A stretch of 64,000 bases of DNA from Symbiodinium natans (GCA_905221605.1 CAJNDS010000458.1:298001-362000); one strand, 5' to 3'; numbered from the stretch's first letter, positions 1-9,839 are shown. Notes: generated by a model not told the origin, from the sequence alone. Translations and numbers: made by a program.

Positions 1-100
1 GGTTTACTAAATCAGTGTTAGGGATCCTTTTTACTTTTTGGGGTATGGGCTTTCTTATATATAAACAAAAAGGATCCTTTTTTCTTCCCAGGGGAACAGG
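1..100. repeat. AAGGATCC-type short inverted repeat at window edge
   Basis: AGGGATCCTTTTT near 21 and AAAAAGGATCCTTTT near 67 face each other around a short AT-rich middle. The arrangement resembles the GGATCC-containing terminal repeats of the element at 58164-58259, so this may be a degenerate relative. No gene is visible here. Confidence 0.3.
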
Positions 101-240
101 GATTAAGTTTAGGGGTTTAGGGGTTTAGGGGTTTGGGGGTTTGGGGGTTTCGGGGTTTAGGGGTTTAGGGGTTTAGGGATTTAGGGGTTTAGGGATTTAG
201 GGGTTTAGGGGTTTAGGGGTTTAGGGGTTTGGGGGTTTAA
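101..240 (+). repeat. TTTAGGGG octamer array
   Basis: The array is telomere-like but has period 8 (TTTAGGGG with TTTGGGGG variants) instead of 7. It is followed by a short unique island (250-345) and then by CCCTAAA copies, the opposite polarity to the usual exon-flanking order. Confidence 0.85.
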
Positions 241-407
241 GGGTCTGCGGATTGGGGATTGAGGAGCTTAGAGCACGTTGCATTCCAACTGCAACTCTGC
301 CACGAGCTACGTAGGCAGGCCCAGTGGGATGTGGGTTTGGGGTGTAGGTGCCCTAAACCCTAAACCCTAAACCCTAGCCCTAAACCCTAAACCCTAAACC
401 CAAAACC

Positions 408-456
408 TTACTTGGTATGGTTTTTGGGTGCCTAATTCCACGAGAAATGGACACTC
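408..456. mobile_element. Partial copy of MITE family M2 (right end)
   Basis: The stretch carries the family pattern TTACTTGGTATGG, then TTTTTGGGTGCCTAATTCCA, then AAATGGACACT, matching the right half of the elements at 38501-38616 and 57891-57990. The left half has been lost or replaced by CCCTAAA repeats. Confidence 0.45.
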
Positions 457-916
457 GGGTTTTGGGGAGTTTAAGAGGAAGTCTTGGTTAGGAGTCGTTT
501 GTTCAGACGGCCTGGAGAAGACCTCCACGCAGACTCTGGTGAACCCCCTTTTGGGGGTCTAGGATCACCCTAAACCCTAGACCCTAGACCCTAAGCTCTA
601 GACCCTAAACCCTAAACCCTCAACTGGGCATAGGGTGAGAGCGAGAGTTCGCCCATGGAGTAAAAGCTAAGGGTCACACAGTACAAGCCAAGAGTTCGAT
701 ATTAGAAGCCATGAGTTGCTTGGCTTTCTTCTGGCTGGCTCTTAGGACTTTAACTTCTTGGTTTTTGTAGAAACTACAACAAGGAGCCTCCCTAAACCCT
801 AAACCCTAAGCCCTAAACCCTAAACCCTAAACCCTTTCAACCCCAAACCGGGAACGATGGTGGAAAGTCGGGAACAACGAGTCGGGATCTCGACTACCCG
901 AAGGCCTCTCCCCTCT

Positions 917-974
917 CTCTCTCTCTCTTTTTCTCTCTCTCTCTCGCGCTCTCTCTCTCTCTATCTCCCTCTGT
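917..974. repeat. (CT)n microsatellite
   Basis: An imperfect pyrimidine-rich CT dinucleotide tract. The frame reading across it (857-1228) is Ser/Leu-rich because of the repeat, and I do not accept it as a gene. A similar tract lies at 2236-2287. Confidence 0.85.
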
Positions 975-1784
975 TCCCGAAGCGCATGAAGCCTAATCTC
1001 CTCCAGAAGAGCACGACATCAGGCTTCAGCAGCACACGTTGCAGCGTCAAAACGGCAAGTATCCTTGACCACGGAGCACCGCAGATTTCCAGACAAGACA
1101 ACGTAGACATCACCGTAGAGGCGTCCCAGGTACCAAAAAAAACTCTGGGTAGTGTAGATCGGGCTCAGGAACCCTGTGTCCTGCCTTTGAGTTGGAGCTT
1201 GGGCTTCGGGTGGACACTCAAGGGCTAATTGGTCACGTAGTCGTAGTCGAGCAAGTAACCTTCAGTTTGCTTCGTGGTAGCATACAGACAAAGTGGGCAC
1301 GAAAAGTTGGCCTTATCGGACCTTGTGTTTCTGTACGGTAGGCAAGACACGCCAAGGTTTACTCCTAGGGACTCTGCGTTTCTCGTCCCGAAATGTGTCT
1401 TTCTGGTAGTAGAGAGCAGCTCCACGTCCCACCTCAGAGGTTCAGATACCCAAATTGGCTCCAAGAGCCTGAAACTGATACATGTATGGTGATCGCACTG
1501 ACGTGAATAAACCTGCCGCGTCGGCGGAGTTCCTGCGACCCTTCAGTGTTTGCGTTGCAAACGATGCTTGACAAGCCAAAGTCAGTGGTCTGCCACGCTG
1601 TTGTTCGTGGATATCACCCTCAACCCTTAACCCTAAACCCAGATATTAGTCTTGGGTTTCTAGATGAACTTGGCTATAGGGCCAAGGGCGGAGCATTGTG
1701 TTCTCCCGTGCGTTGGGATCATGCGCCAGAAAGCCCGAAGGATTAACCCTCAGGATTGTAGTACATCTTATCATCCCCATTAAG

Positions 1785-1813
1785 GACAGTTAGTATAAGG
1801 GGGAACATTCCAA
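1785..1813. mobile_element. Solo end of MITE family M7
   Basis: GACAGTTAGTATAAGGGGGA followed by ACATTCCAA matches one terminal repeat of the 61467-61589 element with few differences. The partner end is only weakly visible upstream. Confidence 0.45.
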
Positions 1814-1986
1814 GCCATCGCCGTTTTTGGGTTCATGTAGCCGCCGGCTTTGTTGATAGGCTCTTCAATCCAACACATAGCCCAAGAACTGTAGGAGTTA
1901 GGGTTTCGGATTTAGGGCTCACAGACCGTTGTAAGTGTTCAGGGATGGGTTCCGGGAGTTAACCGATCATCATTTTTTTCCGTCAG

Positions 1987-2050
1987 GGATGGCCTTTCCA
2001 GACGATTGTCGACCTTTTCTGCACGATCAAGGCCGTGCTCAGCGCTTGCT
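1987..2050 (+). CDS. Possible exon, unidentified gene
   Basis: A long pyrimidine tract ending in CCGTCAG forms a good 3' splice-like signal near 1985, followed by about 64 nt open in more than one frame. One frame gives a hydrophobic peptide beginning GWPFQTIVDLF. There is no clear CCCTAAA block directly upstream. I do not recognise the product, and both the frame and the 3' end are uncertain. Confidence 0.25.
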
Positions 2051-2235
2051 GAGGTTGTGTTCAAGCTCCGAGCATTTTAGGGGTTCTTCTGGTTTGGGTT
2101 TTCCGGGTGTCGGTCTCGGCAGTTTTCCTTTTGGTTTGGCAGCGTTTGGGATACGGTTGCGTGCAGCACATCTAGATCACCTTCCCTAGCGACGTGCCGA
2201 TTCTCCCAATTCTTCTTTGCTGCTTCTGGTGCTCT

Positions 2236-2287
2236 CTCAGTCTCTCTCTCTCTCTCTCTTTCTCTCGCTCTCTCTCTCTCTCTCTCC
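2236..2287. repeat. (CT)n microsatellite
   Basis: Imperfect CT dinucleotide tract directly before a short CCCTAAA-like cluster. Confidence 0.85.
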
Positions 2288-2635
2288 CTCTCTGCCCCTC
2301 CCCTGAACTTAACCTTAAACCCCTAATCCTACAACCCTAAACCCCAAACAAAGGTCTCAATTTGATGCAATGTCCTGGGGCTGGTAGGTGCAAAATCCAT
2401 GCCAGCCCTCTTAGTAGGCTGGTCCTTGATTCCCCCAAAAGAAGCTGATTCCCAATTTTTTAAACCCGCAACTACTAGGTCCCTAGATTTCAGCCCAACC
2501 ACCGCCGATTTAGGGCGTCGGGCTTAACTACGACATAGGGTTGGAAGCCCCCCACAAAACCCCCAAACACTTTTTTTATCGGTTTTAGGGCTCATCAGTG
2601 CAGCTCTGCCAGCCCAAGACATATGACCCTTCACC

Positions 2636-2706
2636 CGAAACCCTAAACCCGAAACCCTAAACCCGAAACCCTAAACCCTAAACCCTAAACCCTAAACCCT
2701 AAACCC
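2636..2706 (-). repeat. CCCTAAA/CCCGAAA array upstream of an exon
   Basis: About ten heptamers, alternating CCCTAAA with a CCCGAAA variant. The array ends 22 nt before the AG that opens the exon at 2729, the recurrent position for this orientation in the window. Confidence 0.9.
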
Positions 2707-2728
2707 TACTCTTGCCACCTCGTTCCAG

Positions 2729-2803
2729 GGCATCTACTTCAGAGAACGCGACAAGCAGGTGGAGGTGCCTGAGCATGTGACAAAGGCCCAGCGGCACCGC
2801 ATA
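2729..2803 (+). CDS. Exon of unidentified gene (25 codons)
   Basis: The acceptor CGTTCCAG is followed by 75 nt open in frame 1, giving GIYFRERDKQVEVPEHVTKA and then QRHRI, before a GTTTAG donor. A CCCTAAA array lies upstream and TTTAGGG-type sequence downstream. The charged, non-repetitive composition contrasts with the flanks and argues for real coding sequence. I recognise no family. The alternative GC donor five nt earlier would change the phase into the next exon. Confidence 0.5.
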
Positions 2804-3404
2804 GTTTAGGCTTTGGCGGGTGAAAGATTGGGGATGCAGAGGCTTAGGGTTTCGGGTTCAGGGTTTAGGGTTTTGGGTTTTGGGTTTTGGGTTGGGGTTT
2901 GGGGTTTGGGGTTTCGGGTTTGGGGTTTAGGGGCTTTGTGGGTGCTGTGGAGGTGCCAGTTCTTGATTCCGGCAATGCAAAGAGTGTCGCAAGATATATC
3001 CAAGTTTCATAGCGTATAGAGTTCAGGCTTAGGCTTTGTAAGGTGTAGGGTTCGTGGTTTAGGGTTTGGGGTTCAGGGTTTAGGGTTTAGGTCGAGAACT
3101 GGCAGTTCGGTTGTCGGTTGCCATGTCAATGGGTGTTGCTTGGCAGTCGGGCTGCTCACAGGGCAGAGGGTTTAGAGTTTAGGGTTTCAAGGGGTTTATG
3201 GGGTTTAGAGGGTTTAAGGTTTAGCGATTATAGGGTTTAGGGTTGATAAGGCTTAGGGTGTGGGGGGCTTAGGGCTCTCCCAAGTCCCTATGGCAGTTCC
3301 TAAACTCTGGGAACCCTAAGTTGCTGAACCCAGGTACCCCGCCGCACCCTTGACGTTACCTTAGAGGCAGAAGAAGTAGCAATATACATATATAGCTATA
3401 TGGT

Positions 3405-3455
3405 CGCCCCCCCATTTATATATATATATATATATACATATGTGTGTGTGTGTGT
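3405..3455. repeat. (TA)n / (TG)n microsatellite
   Basis: A run of TATATA is followed by GTGTGTGT. Similar AT tracts occur at 4552-4632, 14033-14086, 15476-15500 and 61079-61096. The small Tyr/Ile-rich frames reading through them are artefacts. Confidence 0.85.
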
Positions 3456-3622
3456 TGGTAAAGGTTATAATCTACGAATTCAGTTGATAGAATCCTAGAC
3501 CCTAAAACCCCAAACTGTCCCTAAACCCTCAACCCTCAACCCTCAACCCTAAACCCTAAACTAAAACCCTAAACCCTCAACCCCAAAAGCACTCAATAGC
3601 TCAGTGCCCCCTCCGCTCGCAG

Positions 3623-3701
3623 TGGCGCGTGGCAACCCTGGACTTGGCTTCAAGCCATCTCCAGCAAGGATCCCAGGGTGCGGGGGCACATGGGACTCAC
3701 A
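3623..3701 (+). CDS. Exon of unidentified gene, frame ambiguous
   Basis: The acceptor CCGCTCGCAG opens an island of 79 nt ending at a GTTTAG donor, with CCCTAAA/CCCTCAA copies before it and TTTAGGG/TTTGGGG copies after it. All three frames are open, so the phase from the 2729-2803 exon must decide: phase 0 gives a peptide starting WRVATLDLASSH. Function is unknown. Confidence 0.4.
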
Positions 3702-4236
3702 GTTTAGGGATTAGGGTTTGGGGTTTAGGGTTTGGGGTTTAGGGTTTGGGGTTTAGGGTTTGGGTGTTTAGGGCTTAGGGCTTAGGGTTGAGGGGGAAGG
3801 AAGACCGGCCAAGGCGGATCTTGAAGTATGTGCCCTCTGATATCAGGAAGCCACGCCAATGGTGGGGGGGGGGTTGTCATGGCTTAAGGCTTAAGGTCCA
3901 TATGGCGTGTTTAGGGTTTAGGGCTTAGGGCTTAGGGTTTGTGAGCAGGTGCCAGGGAGGCAAGCCCAAAATTCTACGAGAGTCGCTCAGAGTCGGACCC
4001 AATCTCCCCAAAGTTGATATCCTGCCTTCAAGGCCAAAACCTTAGTTTCGGTTGGTTGCAAGAGGCCAAGAGATAAACGGTACAAGACCGCTAGCAGCAA
4101 AGGCAGGATGTTGATTTCCAAGATGAACTTTGCACCCTGAACGCTAAAGCCTGAACCCTAAGCCCTAAGCCCTAAGCCCTAAGCCCTAAGCCCTAAGCCC
4201 AGAAACTCCGCACCACGTCGTGGGCCTCCTACTGAG

Positions 4237-4293
4237 GCATCGTTTCCAAGCACTCCGTGATTCCTTCTGGAAGGAGGCGCTTGGGGGTGTACG
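4237..4293 (+). CDS. Exon of unidentified gene
   Basis: The acceptor CTACTGAG (or an earlier AG at 4201-4202) precedes an open frame HRFQALRDSFWKEALGGV ending at a GTTTAG donor. CCCTAAG copies lie upstream and TTTAGGG copies directly downstream. The following intron is very short (about 125-140 nt) and contains facing TTTAGGG and CCCTAAA copies. The product is not recognised. Confidence 0.45.
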
Positions 4294-4418
4294 GTTTAGG
4301 GTTTAGGGTTTCCCAAGTGCTGAAAGTCACTTCTGTCGACAGCGAGGGTCCCCTCCCCCAAGCCTAAACCTTAAACCCTAAACCTTAAACCCAAACCCTA
4401 TAGAACCCTAAACACGAG

Positions 4419-4504
4419 CCGCCGCGTCGAGACGGGAGGGGCTATTAAGCGACTGCCCTCGAAGCCCGAAACCCTGCACCTCGAGATAAGAAAACGGAAG
4501 GAGG
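4419..4504 (+). CDS. Exon of unidentified gene, basic peptide
   Basis: After AACACGAG (alternative acceptor at 4430) a frame reads GGAIKRLPSKPETLHLEIRK with further Lys/Arg, ending near a GGTTTGG donor context. It follows the CCTTAAA/CCCTAAA cluster at 4371-4412. Lys/Glu-rich and non-repetitive, it is probably coding, with unknown function. Confidence 0.45.
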
Positions 4505-4551
4505 GTTTGGGGGTCAAGGTTTTGCGAAGCTAGGTAGGGTTTTGGGATATC

Positions 4552-4632
4552 ATCATATATATATATGCATATATACTTATATATATATATATATATATTG
4601 TATATGTTTCACTTATATATATATATATATAC
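4552..4632. repeat. (AT)n microsatellite
   Basis: Two TATATA blocks separated by a short spacer. No gene. Confidence 0.85.
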
Positions 4633-4780
4633 ATCTGAATATTTGGTTTTAATTTTGCCCTTGATGGGTTCAAGAGGAGCGTACTTTTTAGGAATATTAG
4701 AGATTCGTAGTTTTTCAGGGGGCTCTTGGGTCCATCCTAGGAATTCCCGGTGACGAGGCCGTGGCTTGGACTTGGGAAGG

Positions 4781-4899
4781 TTTAGGGTTTAGGGTTTAGG
4801 GTTTAGGGTTTAAGGTTTAGGGTTTAGGGTTTAGGGTTTAGGGTTTAGGGTTTCGGGTTTAGGGTTTAGGGTTTAGGGTTTAGGGTTTAGGGTTTAGGG
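4781..4899 (+). repeat. TTTAGGG array
   Basis: About 16 nearly perfect tandem TTTAGGG copies with one TTTAAGG and one TTTCGGG variant. It is fully internal, so it is an interstitial array and not a chromosome end. Confidence 0.95.
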
Positions 4900-5275
4900 C
4901 CTTTGAAGAAATGTCGGGGCACGACCCTGGACAGCGACATGCCCCAAATCCTAGAGTTTAGGGTTTAGGGGTTGAGGGTTTAGGGTCTAGGGTTTAGGGG
5001 GTTTAAGAGAGCCCCCAGCCCTGAACCCTCAACGTGTTTCGGTTTAAGAGAAACTCCATCTGGAGCAGCCGCTTCTCTTTTCTTAGGCACGCAGCCTGAA
5101 ACCACCTCGATGCGGCCCTGCATCCACAAAAGACGGTCCCTGTTAAGTTGGCCCTTTCTGTGGGTTTAGTAGGTAATGAGGGAATTAATGCAGTTTATAT
5201 ACCCTCCAAGGGATTCTAACCCTAAACCCCAAAGCATTAAACCTGAATTTCCCTCAGTCCCTCTAGTTCCCCTGC

Positions 5276-5376
5276 TAGCCCAGTGGGTTCCTTTTCCGTT
5301 TGTTTGGTTCAAGGTTCCCTTAAAACGTAACCAACCCAAAACACGGCGCGCTTATTGTGATATGGCTACTGGGCTA
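5276..5376. mobile_element. MITE family M3, copy a
   Basis: TAGCCCAGTGG at the left faces CTACTGGGCTA at the right, with AGGTTCCCTT and a CAACC block between. It shares ends and internal words with 25973-26060 and 37080-37183. About 100 bp, no coding capacity, so MITE-like. It lies just upstream of the retroelement fragment. Confidence 0.6.
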
Positions 5377-5519
5377 CCAAGGTACTAAGAGCCAGGGCCA
5401 CCTGAAGGCCAGGAAACCGGACTAGACCGTCCTAAGCCGGAAAACTTGACACGGACCCAAGCCTGTGCAGCAGAACAGGGTTTAGGGTTGAGGGCATTAG
5501 TGTTTCACATACCCTGTTT

Positions 5520-6935
5520 TTGCGAAAAGTTACTAAGTGCAATGCCCCCACAGTCGGGTGTGTTACTAGTAATGCTTTGTTGTTTAGTGCAGCAAGGAAA
5601 CATTTTGTGGGGCAGGGTCAGGTCATGTGCCCTTATTGCCAGGCATGGGACTCACAGCAACACCGGATGCTTGAGTGCCCGCACTTCCAACCTCTCAGGG
5701 AGTCGTTGCCTAATGACTTCTTGTCGTCTCTCGCAAGGCCAGCTTTGCTCAGAGGACTCTGGGTCATTCCGCCAGAGTGTGCTAAATTGCAGGAAGCACT
5801 GGAGGCATTGCCGCCGCCAGCGCACAACGTGTTTTTTGAGGAGCACATTTGTTTGTTTACTGATGGGTCTACTTACGACAGCACGGGCGTTCCGCGTAGT
5901 GCGTGGGCAGTGGTGTGTACGCGAGAGGGTTCCCTTGACAATGCGATTGTTGAGTCAGCGTGCCTGTGTGGGAAGCAAAGCAATCCAAGAGCAGAGCTCA
6001 CTGCAGTGCTGGTGGCGTTCCAACATGCGGTGACGGCAGACATTTACTCAGATGCCCTCGGGGTGGTCAGGGGTGTTCGTCGTTTGTTGAGGGAGGGGTG
6101 GCGATATAAGTACTGGGGAAAGCAGGTGAATCTTGATCTGTGGTGGTTGGTTTGGCAGCAGATTTGTTCCAAACCCGGGCCTTGGAAGATATTTCATGTG
6201 AAATCCCATTCGGACCATCGAATGGCTGTTGATCAATTTAGCAAGTGGACATTCTGGCATAACGCAGCTGCGGATGAAGCAGCCAAGGCTGCCCACTTGA
6301 AAAGAAGCGTGGAGTTGAACCAATGCTTTGAGCAGGCGTCAGCCGCAGCTGCTTCCCAACGTCACGCTGCCGCTAAACTCTTTGCATTCCATGAGGGCGT
6401 GGTGAAACAAGCTGGAGGTGATGAAAATCCCCAGGTGCTTTCCGTGGGTGGGTTAGGGTTAGGGGTGGGTGGAGATGGACAAATTGACCTTGTCAGGGAT
6501 TTGGGCGGCGTGCAAGTACAGACGTGTGTCCAACCTTTGCTGGAGTTCGACGATTGCTTGATGGGCCCGCGTTTTCTGTGGGTACTGCAGAAGTTTTTCT
6601 TGTCTCAGTCATGGAAACAAACACAGTCGCCTGTGTCAGTGCTGGAAATATATCTCGATTTTGTGGCGCAAACCGGCTGGATCGCACCAGCCAACACAGC
6701 TAAGATGGAGTCTGCGACATTGCCTCTACGCTATCGAAATAGCATCCCGTCTTCGTGGGTTCATGAATCGGAATACCCAGCTCTCAAGCTTTGTCGGCCT
6801 GCGCTCGGGAAGCAGGCAACCATCTTTCTGCATGCGATTAAAGAACTGTTCAAGCGCACGCAAGCTGAGCATAGCATTGTACAGGAAAAAGCCTTAAGTG
6901 TCATAGGTCTTTCAAGACGAGTGCCGGCTCTTTAA
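5520..6935 (+). CDS. Retroelement fragment: CCHC knuckle plus RNase H domain
   Basis: This is the longest convincing ORF of the window and probably the C-terminal part of a reverse-transcriptase polyprotein. Numbering from the frame opening at 5520 (a TTG; the first ATG is codon 36), residues 37-53 form a CX2C-X8-H-X3-C knuckle. An RNase H fold follows: FTDGS with D115, E159 in RAELTA, D178 in IYSDA, H230 in VKSHSD and D252 in AAADEAAKAA, so the catalytic DEDD set is intact. The ~220 C-terminal residues are unassigned. No endonuclease or YxDD reverse transcriptase motif is found upstream, where telomere-like sequence takes over, so the element is 5' truncated. Around residues 309-318 the frame runs through GGGTTAGGGTTAGGGG, a telomere-like insertion kept in frame. 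The last part overlaps nothing and ends at TAA. Confidence 0.8.
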   Translation: MRKVTKCNAPTVGCVTSNALLFSAARKHFVGQGQVMCPYCQAWDSQQHRMLECPHFQPLRESLPNDFLSSLARPALLRGLWVIPPECAKLQEALEALPPPAHNVFFEEHICLFTDGSTYDSTGVPRSAWAVVCTREGSLDNAIVESACLCGKQSNPRAELTAVLVAFQHAVTADIYSDALGVVRGVRRLLREGWRYKYWGKQVNLDLWWLVWQQICSKPGPWKIFHVKSHSDHRMAVDQFSKWTFWHNAAADEAAKAAHLKRSVELNQCFEQASAAAASQRHAAAKLFAFHEGVVKQAGGDENPQVLSVGGLGLGVGGDGQIDLVRDLGGVQVQTCVQPLLEFDDCLMGPRFLWVLQKFFLSQSWKQTQSPVSVLEIYLDFVAQTGWIAPANTAKMESATLPLRYRNSIPSSWVHESEYPALKLCRPALGKQATIFLHAIKELFKRTQAEHSIVQEKALSVIGLSRRVPAL

Positions 6936-7140
6936 AATGTATATCTGTCCAATGACGATAGATGCACAGGCTATCCGGCTGAAGTCTGTTATCGGGAGTG
7001 ACAAGTACGACTTAGTCGTTAAACGGCCGTACTCGCCTCCAGCTAATGTCTTTCAAAGTTGCCCTTTGCCAGTTGTGGATCCACAAGTTGTGTGGAATTT
7101 ATACTGCCAACGCCACAGGCAGCGAAGGCGGTGATCTCTT
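6936..7140 (+). other. Probable 3' tail of the retroelement
   Basis: This unique sequence directly follows the RNase H stop codon and has telomere-like repeats only after 7230. A 65-codon frame (6937-7134) is open but shows no recognisable motif, so I take it as trailing element sequence. No poly(A) or target-site duplication could be identified. Confidence 0.35.
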
Positions 7141-7287
7141 AGTTTTCTGCAGTCAATTGATAATTCACTTCTTCGCTAAGGATCTCTTGCGTTCTTCTCG
7201 CATGGGACGTCCGATGACATCTTGCATAAACCCAAAATGCCCTAAACCCTGAACCTTTAAACCTAAACCCCAGAAGTTTTAAACCCT

Positions 7288-7362
7288 CAAACCCCCCGTC
7301 CCCCCCCCCCCCCCCCCTGCGCCCCCCCCCCCACCCCCCCTCACCTCCCCCCCAAAAAAAAA
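7288..7362. repeat. Poly(C) cluster
   Basis: Several interrupted runs of C ending in an A run. Comparable homopolymer C or G tracts occur at 13050-13079, 14957-15027, 44087-44099, 44465-44518, 46853-46871, 54308-54328, 55268-55284, 55626-55639 and 58721-58736. The Gly- or Pro-rich frames across them are artefacts. Confidence 0.9.
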
Positions 7363-7850
7363 GCAATAATGATTTTTTTGATAATCATCATAAAATAAAA
7401 ATATCTGGGGAACCTCTGTTTGGAAACCATTGAAGGTCGAAGGCTTCATGAAGTCCGAACGGGTCGCCGTGCCCCCCGCCCGCATGGGCACGAAAGGGGT
7501 TTGGGGGCGTGGTTTAGGTTTTAAAAGGTTGTACGTTTCTTTTTCTTTTCGCCAAGCCCTAAGCCCTAAACCCTAAACCCTGAACCCTAAACCCCTCTTG
7601 TTTTTCAAGGCTTAGGGTTGCAAGGTCTTTAGCAGGTTTAGAGCTTGGGGTTGTAGCAGGTCTTGTGGTTTGGGGTGTAAGGGAGCCCTGATTCTCTTCA
7701 GGCCCTAGAGCCCTAGAGCCCCAGAACAGGTCTCGAGCACAAAAACCCCTGAATCTTTGCTCAAGCCTCGGGCTTGTAGACTTTGAGTTCCCTCAACTCT
7801 GAGGGTAGTTTCAGGGGCCCTTCATGCGGTCCCTAACTTCTTTTAGAGGG

Positions 7851-7948
7851 TTCTAATGTATGGGCCCTTAGTTTGTATAGGGTATATAAAAAAATGTATA
7901 GGGTATAAAAGGGGTATATAAGGGGTCCCCTTTTCAGGGCCCATATTA
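7851..7948. mobile_element. MITE family M5, copy a
   Basis: TGTATGGGCCCTTA at the left faces CAGGGCCCATATT at the right, with TATAGGGTATA and GGGGTATATA words inside. The same words recur at 9449-9513, 43915-43998 and 59338-59425. Confidence 0.6.
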
Positions 7949-8154
7949 AGGGACCATGTCACTGCCCGAAGACCCTAACCAACCCCCCCCCCTAACACTA
8001 AACAAAGATCAGTGCCTCCCACTACTCCCATCAACATGAGACCCTTCCCAGACTGATAAGCCCGAAGCCCCAAACCCTAAACCTAAACCTCTAAAAACCC
8101 CCAGACCCTCAAACCCTAAAGCCTTAAACCCGATATAAACCCTAAAACCCTGAA

Positions 8155-8275
8155 CCCTAAACCCTACCCCCTAAACCCTAAACCCTAAACCCTAAACCCT
8201 AAACCCTAAAACCCTAAACCCTAAAGCCTTAAACCCTATATAATTAAACCCTAGACTGAAACCCACACCCCAAGT
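8155..8275 (-). repeat. CCCTAAA array upstream of a possible exon
   Basis: About a dozen CCCTAAA copies with some degenerate members, ending shortly before the CTCCTGAG acceptor at 8291. TTTAGGG copies follow the island at 8336. Confidence 0.85.
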
Positions 8276-8291
8276 TGTCAGCCCTCCTGAG

Positions 8292-8335
8292 GTTCTCCAA
8301 CGAAGCCACGCCGGAAGCTCATCCTAGGGCTGATC
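8292..8335 (+). CDS. Possible short exon
   Basis: A 44-nt island lies between CTCCTGAG and a GTTAGG donor and is enclosed by CCCTAAA (left) and TTTAGGG (right). One frame reads SPTKPRRKLILGLI. It is supported only by the flank polarity and splice-like ends, and the frame is not secured. Confidence 0.35.
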
Positions 8336-8455
8336 GTTAGGGTTTCGGGTTTGGGGTTTAGGGTTTAGGGTTTAGGGTTTGGGGTTCAGGGTTTAGGGTA
8401 CTGATCAGAGGGGTTTAACAACCCTGTTCTTTGATGATTTGTTTCCTATGGGGCG

Positions 8456-8827
8456 TTGGGTGCTGATTCTCGCGAGCCTTGTTTCGGCAATGGCCTTAAA
8501 GAACCTCGAGGTTCCACAGACGCCTCGAGCACAAACAAGAGAAGAACACAAGCACAAGCGTTTGTTCAGTGCACGGTGGTTGGGCTTGCGATTTTATACT
8601 TCTACACTCGTTGGCTCAGGGCATTCAACTTCCAGTGCCTCACCTTTCTTGCGGTGGTAGAGTTCTTTCGTCCTTTTGGCTTAGGCCTGTGTGCGCGCGC
8701 GCACTGCCATGACGTGCGCACCCGCAGGTCTAAAGAAGTTGAACGCCGTTGTGCCATTGATGTGGTTGGGGCGGATTCGAGGGTTACCAGCTGTCTTCTC
8801 AGTCATGTAGTCGGAATTCGTCGGTAA
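8456..8827 (+). CDS. Unidentified ORF with a hydrophobic middle
   Basis: Open for 123 codons through repeat-poor sequence, from an alternative start (TTG). A segment VVGLAILYFYTRW followed by FLAVVEFF could be one or two membrane spans, and the ends are Arg/Lys-rich. No family is recognised and other frames are partly open here too, so this may be an intron segment or retro-derived sequence. Poor evidence for a real gene. Confidence 0.22.
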   Translation: MGADSREPCFGNGLKEPRGSTDASSTNKRRTQAQAFVQCTVVGLAILYFYTRWLRAFNFQCLTFLAVVEFFRPFGLGLCARAHCHDVRTRRSKEVERRCAIDVVGADSRVTSCLLSHVVGIRR

Positions 8828-9030
8828 GATGCTCTGAGCAACCGCAAGCCGCAACACCCTAAAGACACACCGAGCGACCGTTTGCCGTTCCTAGCTTGAC
8901 AGCCTAACCCCTGCCGCCGCAGACCCTACAAGCCCCAATGCCGCAAGCGCGCAACCCTAAGCCCTATAAAGCCTATGACCTGCAAAGCCTACCACCCCAC
9001 AACCTCAAACAACCTACCATCTGCAACGCC

Positions 9031-9143
9031 AGAGGCCCAGTTGTACTGCTATTATGAAAATAGGTACCCAAAAATGTCCTGTCTGGTATGGGTTTGGCAG
9101 TTTTGAGATACGAAATTCCGTAATATGACTACAAACGGGCTCT
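9031..9143. mobile_element. MITE family M2, copy a
   Basis: AGAGGCCCAGTTGTACTGCT and TATTATG at the left mirror CCGTAATATGACTACAAACG and GGCTCT at the right. GGTACCCA lies inside the left arm. It is the most diverged of the full-length copies. Confidence 0.55.
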
Positions 9144-9448
9144 GGGACCATGCTTCTTTCAAGGCTCGATGGCAGGAGAAGGGCCGCGAACTCAGTTGGC
9201 TTCCACGAATTGAAGCCCTTCTCCTTTCCTTACCCTAAACCCTCAACCCTCAACCCTCAACCCTAAACCTTGAAGCCCTAAACCCTCAACCCTGAACCCT
9301 GAACCCTAAACCCTGAACCCTAAACCCTAAACCCTAGAGGCATCTGAGCCCTGAAAACCTTAAGCAGAAACTTCAGCCGCCATCTGAGCGGCACTGAAGT
9401 ACAAAGCGAATTCTTCGGGGCATGCTAACCATGACCTTCGTTAAAGGG

Positions 9449-9513
9449 TTCTGAAGTATGGTGCCTTGGGTTTTATAGAGTATAGAAGGGGTATATAGGG
9501 GGTACCCCCCTAA
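9449..9513. mobile_element. MITE family M5, copy b
   Basis: TTCTGAAGTATGG, then CCTTGGGTTTTATAG, then GTATAGAAGGGGTATATA match the other M5 copies. The right terminal repeat is missing. Confidence 0.5.
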
Positions 9514-9762
9514 GACTGAATGCAGGGGTTAGGGTTTAGGGCTTGACTGTGGTTGGGTAGTACTACAAAAGCGTCCTCAACCATAAGGGAGTCATACTCG
9601 GACCCCCAAGGATGTGCCCCCTAAGAGGTTTCCCTTGCTACACTCCTATGGCCCTTATATTCCCTTAGAGCATCTTCGAAACAAGGGCACAACCTTAGGG
9701 GTCCAACCCATGAAACCAATAAGGTTTCCGGTTTCGGGTTTACAGTGGGCCTTGCTCCCATA

Positions 9763-9839
9763 GGTCACTTCTGTAAAATGTAGTCCCTGTTTGGATACCC
9801 TAAAAGAACAGGGGCCGCCTTGTATTTGCAGAACTGACC
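9763..9839. mobile_element. MITE family M10, copy a
   Basis: GGTCACTTCTGTAAAAT at the left faces GCAGAACTGACC at the right, and GGGGCCGCCTTGTA is inside. The same internal word and ends are seen at 18805-18905 and 19671-19770. Confidence 0.5.

Noticed and set aside
250-345. Exon reading LEHVAFQLQLCHELRRQAQW
   Set aside because: The frame is plausible, but the flanking arrays have the opposite polarity and the splice sites are weak. Kept out of the gene list.
3797-3850. Exon reading EDRPRRILKYVPSDIRKPRQ
   Set aside because: Open and charged, but flanked by TTTAGGG on both sides without good splice signals. Left undecided.
5446-6033. 195-codon + strand protein
   Set aside because: It overlaps the RNase H ORF in another frame. 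Only the 5520-6935 frame carries catalytic motifs.
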